NCBI GenBank assembly: GCA_947459465.1
Contig: CANHDS010000023.1
Coordinates: 1 to 7,287 of the forward strand
From: Burkholderiaceae bacterium
GTDB lineage: Bacteria > Pseudomonadota > Gammaproteobacteria > Burkholderiales > Burkholderiaceae
DNA: 7,287 nt
Direction of reading: 5' to 3'
Shown one piece after another: positions 1-6,323 of this stretch. A program made the translations under genes and the position numbers. Position 1 is the stretch's first letter; each line of letters opens with the position of its first letter. The notes under the pieces were generated by a model. That model made no database searches. It saw nothing but the letters and a program-made list of their open reading frames with translations, and was not told the origin of the DNA.

Positions 1-576
1 ATGAATCGTATCCATGATCTTTTTCGAATAGATTGCATTTTCATAGGTATTGCGTGATTGATTCTCGTAAAAGGCGGTGGTGTTTGTACTATCGGCAAGT
101 CCTTGTTCTTGAATCAATTGTTTAAAAGCATCCGCCTCTGACATCCCTCTTGGATTCACTTTTCCAGAAAAGCCACTAAAGATAAATGGCTTATCTGGAT
201 ACTTACGTATCAACTCCAACCCTTTTGTTACCCGCTCAGCGGCAGAGTGGATGGATACCTCACCCCGATCGATCGCAATATCCTCGCCGCTAATAGCCCC
301 TCCTAAGATAATGATCCCAGCGAATTGGTCGGGGCTAAGATTCTGAATGGATGGTTTGGGAACGGCATCCTCCAGAATACGGGTTAAAGCCTCAGGGATA
401 GGCATGTAACCAACAGTTAGGAATCCAATGACCGCTAGTGCTAAAAGGCGCTTGGTGAGGACGGGCTTACGAAGGATAAGGAAGAGCCATCCTAAAAGAG
501 TGGCTAAAAAAATCAGGTTTAAAGGCTCAATTAGGAATTGAACAATCTTTGAGGTAATAAAAAATAGGCTATCCAT
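1..576 (-). CDS. YdcF/ElyC-like DUF218 membrane protein, C-terminus off the left edge
   Basis: This is an open frame of 192 codons with no stop before the window edge, so the C-terminal part is missing. Two hydrophobic segments lie near the N-terminus, at about residues 15-36 and 43-60. They are followed by a soluble alpha/beta domain typical of DUF218 (the YdcF/SanA/ElyC family). Visible family marks are IIILGG at 88-93, the E-R-V-x-x-G-L region near 114-120, the SGFSG turn at 134-138 and NTYENA at 176-181. The N-terminus resembles the ElyC type, whose E. coli member is linked to envelope and peptidoglycan metabolism. The biochemical activity of most family members is unknown. The ATG at 576 is the only plausible start, because the frame upstream reaches a stop at 601-603 with no other start codon between. 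There is no clear Shine-Dalgarno sequence. The gene is divergent from phrB. Family assignment is firm; the exact role is not. Confidence 0.85.
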   Translation of the reverse strand, partial: MDSLFFITSKIVQFLIEPLNLIFLATLLGWLFLILRKPVLTKRLLALAVIGFLTVGYMPIPEALTRILEDAVPKPSIQNLSPDQFAGIIILGGAISGEDIAIDRGEVSIHSAAERVTKGLELIRKYPDKPFIFSGFSGKVNPRGMSEADAFKQLIQEQGLADSTNTTAFYENQSRNTYENAIYSKKIMDTIH

Positions 577-621
577 GGGGGCATCATAATCAAAATCGTA
601 TTACCGAATAAGATAGAGTCT
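577..621. promoter_or_regulatory. Divergent intergenic region between the ydcF-like gene and phrB
   Basis: This 45-bp AT-rich gap separates two divergently transcribed genes, so at least part of both promoters should lie here or run into the opposite coding sequence. On the minus strand a TATGAT hexamer (-10-like, 5 of 6 matches) ends only 6 nt before the ydcF-like ATG, with no good -35 partner. On the plus strand, TATTAC (599-604) and TAAGAT (609-614) are weak -10 candidates. No promoter can be named with confidence from sequence alone. The assignment rests on gene arrangement. Confidence 0.4.
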
Positions 622-2088
622 ATGACTAGTGCATTAGTGTGGCTTCGACGTGATTTACGCCTATATGATCAGGCGGCTCTTCATTACGCCCTAAAACAAT
701 ATCAACAGGTCTGGGTCTGTTTTATCTTTGATACCACGATTCTTAACCCACTAGTCTCTAAAGGCCAGGGTTTTGATCGCAGGGTAGATTTCATTTGGCA
801 AACAATTGAAGATCTAGATAAAACGCTAATAGCTCGAGGAAGTCGAATCATTGCCCGTCATGGTGACCCAATTGAACTAATCCCTGCTCTAGCGAAACAA
901 CTCGGTGTACAAGCAGTTTTTACTAATCACGACTATGAACCCCCTGCAATCGAGCGTGACGAGCTCATCCAACAACAACTTACAAAAAACAGGGTTGAAT
1001 TTCAGCATTTTAAGGATCAGGTTATTTTTGAGAAGACCGAAGTTTTAACTAACTCCGAAACGGTATTTTCGGTCTTCACCCCATACAAGAATGCATGGCT
1101 TAAAAAACTAAATTCCTCAGATCTCGAGCCTCTCGTCTGTGATACCCATCCCAGCTCACAAGGTCGATATGCCCCTATCCCCAAGAATATCGATGCCGGA
1201 ATCCCCTCACTCGAGTCCATGGGATTTAGAGCTACTGGGATTGAAAAGTATCTCCCACCAGGACAACAAGGTGCTGAGCTCTTTTTGAGTGACTTTCTAA
1301 AACGGATTGATCAATACAACATTGGCCGAGACTTTCCTGCAACTAAAGGGGTGAGCTACCTCTCTACTTATTTACGCTTTGGTCTTCTATCAATCCGAGG
1401 CTTGGTGCGAGAGGCGCATCGTCGAATGCTAGCCGGTAGCCTTGGTGCAAGCACTTGGCTAAGCGAGCTTATCTGGCGTGATTTTTATTTCATGATTTTG
1501 GCCAATCACCCGCGCCTTGCCAGCGGCCAATCCTTTAAGCCCGACTATGACAAGATTGTTTGGGAGCAAGGCGCTAAAGCACAAAAATTGTTTAAGGCCT
1601 GGTGCGATGGCCAAACTGGTTACCCGCTAGTCGATGCAGCTATGCATCAACTCAATCAATCAGGCTATATGCATAATCGCCTACGAATGGTCGTAGCTAG
1701 TTTTTTGTGTAAAGACCTTGGCGTTGATTGGCGCTGGGGCGAGCAGTACTTCGCAGATCACCTCAACGACTTTGAGTTCGCCTCGAATAATGGTGGTTGG
1801 CAATGGGCATCCTCGTCTGGTTGCGATGCTCAGCCCTACTTCCGAATCTTTAACCCCATTACCCAATCGGAACGCTTTGATGGCGAAGGAAAATTTATTC
1901 GCCGCTACATTCCCGCCCTTGAAAGGCTATCGAATAAATCGATTCATGCGCCATGGCTTGCAGGCCAGCTTGAACTCGAGGCAGCAGGTATCGTTTTGGG
2001 TAAAGACTATCCCCGACCAATTGTCGATCATGATGAAGCTCGCAAGGCGACCTTGATTCGCTACAACGTTGTGAAAAAAGTGGCTTAA
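622..2088 (+). CDS. phrB: Deoxyribodipyrimidine photolyase (class I CPD photolyase)
   Basis: This flavoenzyme splits UV-induced cyclobutane pyrimidine dimers in DNA using blue or near-UV light. The 488-residue product is of usual length for the class. An N-terminal alpha/beta antenna domain begins with LVWLRRDLRL (5-14). The helical FAD domain follows, with TKGVSYLSTYLRFG at 241-254, ELIWRDFY at 282-289, GQTGYPLVDAAM at 330-341 and MHNRLRM at 350-356. NNGGWQW is at 389-395. By alignment to E. coli PhrB from memory, W393, W370 and W314 match the W382/W359/W306 electron-transfer chain. N389 matches the asparagine near flavin N5, and E282 and W285 match the lesion-site residues. These matches favour a repair photolyase over a regulatory cryptochrome. 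Which antenna pigment it binds cannot be told. The ATG gives the expected N-terminus; the Shine-Dalgarno sequence is weak. apaH begins 3 bp after its stop. Confidence 0.96.
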   Translation: MTSALVWLRRDLRLYDQAALHYALKQYQQVWVCFIFDTTILNPLVSKGQGFDRRVDFIWQTIEDLDKTLIARGSRIIARHGDPIELIPALAKQLGVQAVFTNHDYEPPAIERDELIQQQLTKNRVEFQHFKDQVIFEKTEVLTNSETVFSVFTPYKNAWLKKLNSSDLEPLVCDTHPSSQGRYAPIPKNIDAGIPSLESMGFRATGIEKYLPPGQQGAELFLSDFLKRIDQYNIGRDFPATKGVSYLSTYLRFGLLSIRGLVREAHRRMLAGSLGASTWLSELIWRDFYFMILANHPRLASGQSFKPDYDKIVWEQGAKAQKLFKAWCDGQTGYPLVDAAMHQLNQSGYMHNRLRMVVASFLCKDLGVDWRWGEQYFADHLNDFEFASNNGGWQWASSSGCDAQPYFRIFNPITQSERFDGEGKFIRRYIPALERLSNKSIHAPWLAGQLELEAAGIVLGKDYPRPIVDHDEARKATLIRYNVVKKVA

Positions 2089-2091
2089 GTA

Positions 2092-2961
2092 ATGACGCGT
2101 GTCTTTGCGATTGGCGATTTACAGGGTTGCTTAAAGCCTCTCAATCAACTTCTCCAGAAATTGCCGCGCAATGCAAAGCTAATCTTTTTAGGAGATCTCG
2201 TTAATCGCGGCCCGGATTCATTGGGAACTCTGCGACGCCTAAAGCAACTTCAAGAGGATGGGGTAGCTGAATGTATTTTGGGTAACCATGATCTGAACTT
2301 ATTGGCGTGTGATGCAGGACTTCGTGATACCAAACCTCTTGATACGATTGATGATGTTTTGGCAGCACCTGATCGTCGTGAGCTCATCGATTGGTTAAGA
2401 TATCGACCCATGGCGCTGAGTAATGGCAAGGTCTTACTGGTGCATGCAGGTGTCCTGCCCCAATGGAGCCTTAAGAAAACCTTATCGTTGGCCCATGAGG
2501 TGGAGATTGCACTACGCGATAAAAAATATCGAGATTTTTTAGCCCAAATGTATGGCAATACTCCCAATCGCTGGGATCCAATATTGAGGGGATGTGATCG
2601 GTTACGTTTAATCACCAATACCCTAACCCGGATTCGTTTTTGTACTGCCCAAGGTGAGATGGAATTTAAAAGCAAAGAGGGATTAGAAAGCGGGCCCGCT
2701 GGCTATATCCCGTGGTTTGAAGCTCCTAATCGTAAAACTCGGTCAACTCCGATTGTCTTTGGTCACTGGTCAACATTAGGGTTACTCAATCGCCAAGGGG
2801 TAATCGGAATTGATACTGGCTGCGTTTGGGGCGGCACCCTGACTGCGATCGACCTTGATCATTTAGAAACTACAAACCCAAATCGTTTAGCTGGCAACTC
2901 AAAACCACTTGCGATCAAGACAATTAGTGTGGCGGGTTACGATCACCCGCTACGGATGTGA
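2092..2961 (+). CDS. apaH: Bis(5'-nucleosyl)-tetraphosphatase, symmetrical (Ap4A hydrolase)
   Basis: ApaH cleaves diadenosine tetraphosphate (Ap4A) symmetrically to two ADP, clearing a dinucleotide that accumulates under heat and oxidative stress. In bacteria it can also remove Np4 caps from RNA. The 289-residue product is close to the family length (about 280 in E. coli). Metallophosphoesterase motifs appear in order: GDLQG at 8-12, GDLVNRGPDS at 34-43, LGNHDLNLLA at 63-72, HAG at 118-120, FGHW at 223-226 and DTGCVWGGTL at 241-250. The last block and the MYG...W.P..RG region (153-167) are specific to ApaH rather than to general serine/threonine phosphatases. The first motif carries Gln where E. 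coli has His. The ATG lies 3 bp after the phrB stop with no strong Shine-Dalgarno sequence, which suggests translational coupling. Its 3' end faces hemL. Confidence 0.96.
   Translation: MTRVFAIGDLQGCLKPLNQLLQKLPRNAKLIFLGDLVNRGPDSLGTLRRLKQLQEDGVAECILGNHDLNLLACDAGLRDTKPLDTIDDVLAAPDRRELIDWLRYRPMALSNGKVLLVHAGVLPQWSLKKTLSLAHEVEIALRDKKYRDFLAQMYGNTPNRWDPILRGCDRLRLITNTLTRIRFCTAQGEMEFKSKEGLESGPAGYIPWFEAPNRKTRSTPIVFGHWSTLGLLNRQGVIGIDTGCVWGGTLTAIDLDHLETTNPNRLAGNSKPLAIKTISVAGYDHPLRM
2930..2952. other. Stem-loop at the 3' end of apaH (possible weak termination or pausing structure)
   Basis: TGGCGGGT pairs with ACCCGCTA around the 7-nt loop TACGATC. This gives an 8-bp stem with one G-T wobble, of which six consecutive pairs are Watson-Crick and mostly G-C. 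It lies within the last ten codons of apaH, just ahead of the convergent hemL stop. Neither strand has a T-run directly after the stem; the nearest is a short AAATTTT at about 2969-2975. It therefore does not meet the definition of an intrinsic terminator. The hairpin is seen directly, but a function is only inferred from its place between convergent genes. Confidence 0.25.
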
Positions 2962-2966
2962 GCTGA

Positions 2967-4259
2967 CTAAATTTTCTGAAACGATTGTCGAGCTGCGAGA
3001 ATAATCTCATCGACTACTGCGTTATCGTGAGCAATCGAGGTAAATCCAGCCTCATACGCAGAAGGAGCAAGATAAACGCCCTCGTTCAACATCGCATGAA
3101 AGAAACGTTTGAAAGCTTCAATATCAGTTTTGGTCACCGCCTCATAAGAAGTTGGTACTGTTTGCGAAAAATAGAACCCAAACATGCCACCAACACTATC
3201 GACCGAAAATGGAATCTTGGCTCGATTCGCTTCTTGCTCTAATCCCGCCATCAATTTTTTGGTTTGCTCAGTTAAACACTCAAAAAATCCAGGTCTAGAG
3301 ACAATCTCCAAAGTCTTCGCCCCCGCAGCTACCGCAACGGGATTACCAGATAGGGTGCCTGCCTGATACACATTACCCAAGGGGGCCAGCTTTGCCATGA
3401 TCTCGCGCTTACCACCAAAGGCTGCCATGGGCATGCCGCCACCCATGACTTTGCCCAGGCAGGTTAAATCGGGCTTAATACCATGCAAGGATTGAGTACC
3501 TCCCAAGGCCACCCGAAATCCCGTCATCACCTCGTCGTAAATCAATACGGCGCCATATTGCTGGGTGAGCGAACGAACTGCCTTTACAAACTCGGGGGTC
3601 GCACGAATCAAGTTCATATTGCCAGCAATCGGTTCCAAAATTAAAGCAGCTACGTGATCACCATGGCGCTTGAAAGCCTCTTCAAGCGCGCCAACGTCGT
3701 TATAGGGCAGCACTAAAGTGTGCTTCACTAAATCCTGAGGCACACCACCCGATGAGGGCGCATTCTTGGTGGAATCGGCAAAGGTGAGCAAACCAGAGCC
3801 CGCCTTGACTAACAAACTATCGGCGTGACCGTGGTAACAGCCCTCAAACTTAATAATTAAATCTCGATTGGTATAGCCCCGAGCTAGACGCAGAGCGCTC
3901 ATCGTTGCCTCTGTACCGCTTGAGACCAAACGAATTTGCTCGATCGCCGGCATCAGCTCACAAATGCGCTCAGCAAGATCAATCTCCCCTGCGGTAGGAG
4001 CCCCATAACTAAAACTCTGAGTCGCTGCGCGCTGAACTGCTTCTACTACCTCGGGGTTTGCATGCCCAACAATCATTGGGCCCCAGGACATGATGAGATC
4101 AACATAACGCTTATCGTCGGCATCCCAAAAATAAGGACCCTGTGCGCGCTTGATGAATCGGGGGATGCCGCCTACTTGCCGAAATGCCCGTACCGGTGAG
4201 TTCACGCCACCCGGAATGGTTTTCTGGGCTCGCGCAAAGAGTTGCTCGTTTTGACTCAT
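2967..4259 (-). CDS. hemL: Glutamate-1-semialdehyde 2,1-aminomutase
   Basis: HemL is a PLP-dependent aminomutase that converts glutamate-1-semialdehyde to 5-aminolevulinate, the last step of the C5 route into heme and other tetrapyrroles. Counting from the ATG at 4259 the product has 430 residues, normal for the family. It begins M-S-Q-N-E-Q-L-F, as most HemL proteins do, with [11 protein letters not shown] soon after. The phosphate-binding SSGTEA is at 113-118, YDEVMTGFR at 241-249 with the cofactor aspartate D242, and [10 protein letters not shown] at 268-277 with the Schiff-base lysine K270. [10 protein letters not shown] follows at 298-307. An in-frame GTG at 4268 would add three residues. 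I prefer the ATG on family N-terminus; neither start has a strong Shine-Dalgarno sequence. The rubredoxin gene ends 25 bp upstream on the same strand, so the two are probably cotranscribed. Confidence 0.96.
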   Translation of the reverse strand: MSQNEQLFARAQKTIPGGVNSPVRAFRQVGGIPRFIKRAQGPYFWDADDKRYVDLIMSWGPMIVGHANPEVVEAVQRAATQSFSYGAPTAGEIDLAERICELMPAIEQIRLVSSGTEATMSALRLARGYTNRDLIIKFEGCYHGHADSLLVKAGSGLLTFADSTKNAPSSGGVPQDLVKHTLVLPYNDVGALEEAFKRHGDHVAALILEPIAGNMNLIRATPEFVKAVRSLTQQYGAVLIYDEVMTGFRVALGGTQSLHGIKPDLTCLGKVMGGGMPMAAFGGKREIMAKLAPLGNVYQAGTLSGNPVAVAAGAKTLEIVSRPGFFECLTEQTKKLMAGLEQEANRAKIPFSVDSVGGMFGFYFSQTVPTSYEAVTKTDIEAFKRFFHAMLNEGVYLAPSAYEAGFTSIAHDNAVVDEIILAARQSFQKI

Positions 4260-4284
4260 AGTGTTCACTGAAAATATCTAAAGA

Positions 4285-4455
4285 TTAGATCACGCACATT
4301 TCAAAATCATCTTTGCGTGCGCCACACTCAGGACACGACCAGTTCATGGGAACATCCTTCCACAAAGTCCCAGCTGCAATACCATCATCTGGACAACCCT
4401 TAGCTTCATCGTAAATCCAGCCACAGATCAGGCACATATAGGTTTTATATTCCAT
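4285..4455 (-). CDS. rubA: Rubredoxin
   Basis: This short gene encodes a 56-residue rubredoxin, a soluble one-electron carrier with a single iron held by four cysteines. The two metal-binding knuckles are clear: CLICG at 8-12 (C8, C11) and CPECG at 41-45 (C41, C44). Family residues between them include the aromatic pair near W13/Y15, DDGIAAGT at 23-30, W32 and the P-x-x-W ahead of the second knuckle. KDDFE follows at 48-52. Two extra cysteines, C21 and C54, are outside the iron site. The length is that of a complete single-domain rubredoxin. The start is an ATG at 4455 preceded by a weak purine stretch. It lies 30 bp after the methyltransferase stop and 25 bp before the hemL ATG. Rubredoxin next to hemL is, from general knowledge, common in betaproteobacteria. 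Its electron partner here is unknown. Confidence 0.95.
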   Translation of the reverse strand: MEYKTYMCLICGWIYDEAKGCPDDGIAAGTLWKDVPMNWSCPECGARKDDFEMCVI

Positions 4456-4485
4456 TTATTATTTCTTTCAGATTGAGCTTGTATT

Positions 4486-5868
4486 TTACGATTTCTGGAG
4501 ATCGCTTCGCCCCCGAATCTCAAACTTAAAAAGTCTGCATTCCAAGGGGCCATTAAACAATGGGGTACGTTTGGACTCTTTCATCCGCAAATGCCCAGGT
4601 AATCCCATATCTTCAGTAAGAACATAGATCTCCCAGCCCGCAAAATGGTCTTTCAATTGTTTACTAAACTGATCCAAGAGTGTTGCAAACTTTGGATCAA
4701 TTGGCTCTTTCACTAAAGGTTCTCGGCTCGTACGTCGTTTTTGCATGGATGCAGTCTTGCTATCGCCAAAAGAATGGGGTCGATCAGAATCACCACCTTT
4801 CATGGCTAGACGCTCTCCATAGGGTGGATTAAATACCATCACCCCCTTTTGCTCTTGGACTAAATCAACATTGGGCTTAATCGCAATTGCATCCAATTGT
4901 CGAACCACAGGCAACCCAGGCAACTGCGCACGTTGCCAATTGGCTTTACAGATCGCAATCATTTTCTCGTTAATATCACTGCCACTAATTGCAACAGTAT
5001 CTTTCTGATGCCGATGCATTTCCGTCTTCGCAGTATCGCAAAATGTCCGCCAGTTCTTTTTCTCTAAGGAGCTCAAAAAGGGTTTGAGTCGCAAAAAGCC
5101 AAAGCCAGTTTCCACAACCGATTGCTTCCACGATGAAGTGGCGCTTTGATTTGGCGAACCAACCAAGGATGCTCGTAGTGCCCCCGCTGGAATATGCATT
5201 GCGATTTGGGCTGCCTCAATCAAAAAGGTACCGCTGCCACACATCGGGTCGTAAAGAGGCATTGAGGCTTGCCAGTTGGTCAATCGTAAAATACCGGCAG
5301 CCAAATTCTCCTTTAAGGGCGCCTCGCCCTTTTCCTCCCGCCACCCACGTTTGAATAAAGCCTCACCCGAAGTATCGAGATAGATAGTGGCGTGGTGCTG
5401 AGTTAAGTGAACCTGAATCCGGACATCAGGGTTTGCGGTATCAATATTTGGGCGCTCGCCGGTTTGCTCACGCAAGCGATCAACAATCGCATCTTTGATT
5501 CGCAAAGTAGCAAAGTTCAAACTCTTCAGTGGTGACCGCTGTGCCGTGATATCAACGCGCAATGTTTGATTCGATTGAAACCAATCTTCCCACCCAATGG
5601 ACTTTGCTTGGCGATAGAGATCATCTTCCGATTTATATGGCCCATCGGCCATCTTCAGTAAAACACGACTGGCAATCCGCGAATGCAAATTAATTGCCAT
5701 GGATAGGGCTAATGGGCCCTCAACGCCCACTCCGCCCGTTAGACTTGAAGGAGCTGGGTCAACCGCTAATCGCCCCAATGCTTTTATCTCAGGTCGAGCA
5801 ACAATCTCCTGGAGTTCTTGCGCTAAAACTGCTTCAAGCCCACCCGGACAAACAATAAAAAATTTCAC
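4486..5868 (-). CDS. rlmL: THUMP-domain class I SAM-dependent RNA methyltransferase (RlmL-type, 23S rRNA guanine-N2)
   Basis: The 460-residue product matches the COG0116 family, whose E. coli member (the N-terminal half of RlmKL) makes m2G2445 in 23S rRNA. It begins FFIVCPGGLEAVLAQEL, the family N-terminus, followed by a THUMP RNA-binding region over about 50-165. The catalytic domain has motif I DPMCGSGTFLIEAA at 207-220, an acidic SGSDIN at 295-300 and the NPPYGERL motif at 347-354. The NPPY sequence is typical of enzymes methylating exocyclic amino groups. There is no C-terminal RlmK domain, unlike the roughly 700-residue E. coli fusion. A polar, basic stretch at about 355-392 follows NPPYGERL and looks like an insertion. 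Translation starts at a GTG, 8 bp after the hemJ stop; the next in-frame Met is residue 57, inside the THUMP region. The family is certain, but the exact rRNA site is inferred by homology. Confidence 0.9.
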   Translation of the reverse strand: MKFFIVCPGGLEAVLAQELQEIVARPEIKALGRLAVDPAPSSLTGGVGVEGPLALSMAINLHSRIASRVLLKMADGPYKSEDDLYRQAKSIGWEDWFQSNQTLRVDITAQRSPLKSLNFATLRIKDAIVDRLREQTGERPNIDTANPDVRIQVHLTQHHATIYLDTSGEALFKRGWREEKGEAPLKENLAAGILRLTNWQASMPLYDPMCGSGTFLIEAAQIAMHIPAGALRASLVGSPNQSATSSWKQSVVETGFGFLRLKPFLSSLEKKNWRTFCDTAKTEMHRHQKDTVAISGSDINEKMIAICKANWQRAQLPGLPVVRQLDAIAIKPNVDLVQEQKGVMVFNPPYGERLAMKGGDSDRPHSFGDSKTASMQKRRTSREPLVKEPIDPKFATLLDQFSKQLKDHFAGWEIYVLTEDMGLPGHLRMKESKRTPLFNGPLECRLFKFEIRGRSDLQKS

Positions 5869-5876
5869 AATGGTAA

Positions 5877-6305
5877 TCAGTTGGGCTTAATGACTACGAG
5901 GGCAGTGACTACCAACATAAGCAAAACTGGGGCCTCATTAAACCATCGGTACCACACATGGCTTCTCGTATTTTGTTTTTGAACAAATTGCTTGAGAAGG
6001 CGTTTACATTGCAAATGGTAGCCAATAATGATTAATACAAGCAACACCTTAACGTGCATCCAGATAGAACCTCGACCAACGCCGTAATGCAACCAGAGAA
6101 TCAGTCCCAAAGCGACTGCGGGCATCATCAGGATGGTCATAAAGCGATAAAGACGTTGCGCCATACCAATTAAACGCTCATAAGCTACATCGTTCGACTC
6201 TTGCGCGAGATTAACAAAGATGCGAGGTAAATAAAAAAGGCCTGCAAACCAGGAGGCAATTAAAACAATGTGAAGGGTTTTGGCCCAAAGATAACCATCA
6301 AACAT
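5877..6305 (-). CDS. hemJ: Protoporphyrinogen IX oxidase HemJ (CopD/UPF0093-like membrane protein)
   Basis: The 142-residue product is a small four-helix inner-membrane protein, with hydrophobic segments at about 8-30, 55-73, 83-99 and 125-139. HemJ carries out the oxidation of protoporphyrinogen IX to protoporphyrin IX in bacteria lacking HemG or HemY. Family marks are the first-helix histidine H12, WFAGLFYLPRIFV at 19-31, the WMHVK motif at 82-86 (H84, K86), H97, RWFNEAP at 120-126 and the C-terminal V-I-K-P. Many annotation pipelines call such proteins 'CopD family', but this pattern fits HemJ rather than copper-resistance CopD. The ATG at 6305 has a fair Shine-Dalgarno sequence, AAAGAG, 5 nt upstream. 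It lies 18 bp after proA and 8 bp before the methyltransferase GTG, so it is probably in one operon with both. Whether the organism has another protoporphyrinogen oxidase cannot be judged here. Confidence 0.87.
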   Translation of the reverse strand: MFDGYLWAKTLHIVLIASWFAGLFYLPRIFVNLAQESNDVAYERLIGMAQRLYRFMTILMMPAVALGLILWLHYGVGRGSIWMHVKVLLVLIIIGYHLQCKRLLKQFVQKQNTRSHVWYRWFNEAPVLLMLVVTALVVIKPN

Positions 6306-6323
6306 AGAGTCTCTTTATCAAAA

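Noticed and set aside
613..623. Palindrome ATAGAGTCTAT overlapping the phrB start codon, considered as an operator
   Set aside because: A 5-bp inverted repeat with a one-base centre is expected several times by chance in 7 kb, and no second copy with matching context supports a regulator site. A partial ATAGAGTCT match near the hemJ start is also short enough for chance.
1718..2056. A 112-codon open frame in another frame inside phrB
   Set aside because: It overlaps the most conserved part of the photolyase FAD domain, and its Ser/Pro/Leu-rich product resembles no family.
2250..2675. A 141-codon open frame antisense to apaH
   Set aside because: It lies wholly opposite a strongly conserved apaH coding region, its translation shows no recognisable domain, and it looks like a shadow of the real frame.
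4456..4485. A terminator between the methyltransferase and rubredoxin genes
   Set aside because: The 30-bp gap is AT-rich but holds no stem-loop that I can find.
5877..6305. Copper-resistance protein CopD as the identity of the small membrane protein
   Set aside because: The four-helix length, H12, WFAGLFYLPR, WMHVK, NE-x-P and terminal KP pattern fit HemJ. CopD proteins are longer and lack this set.
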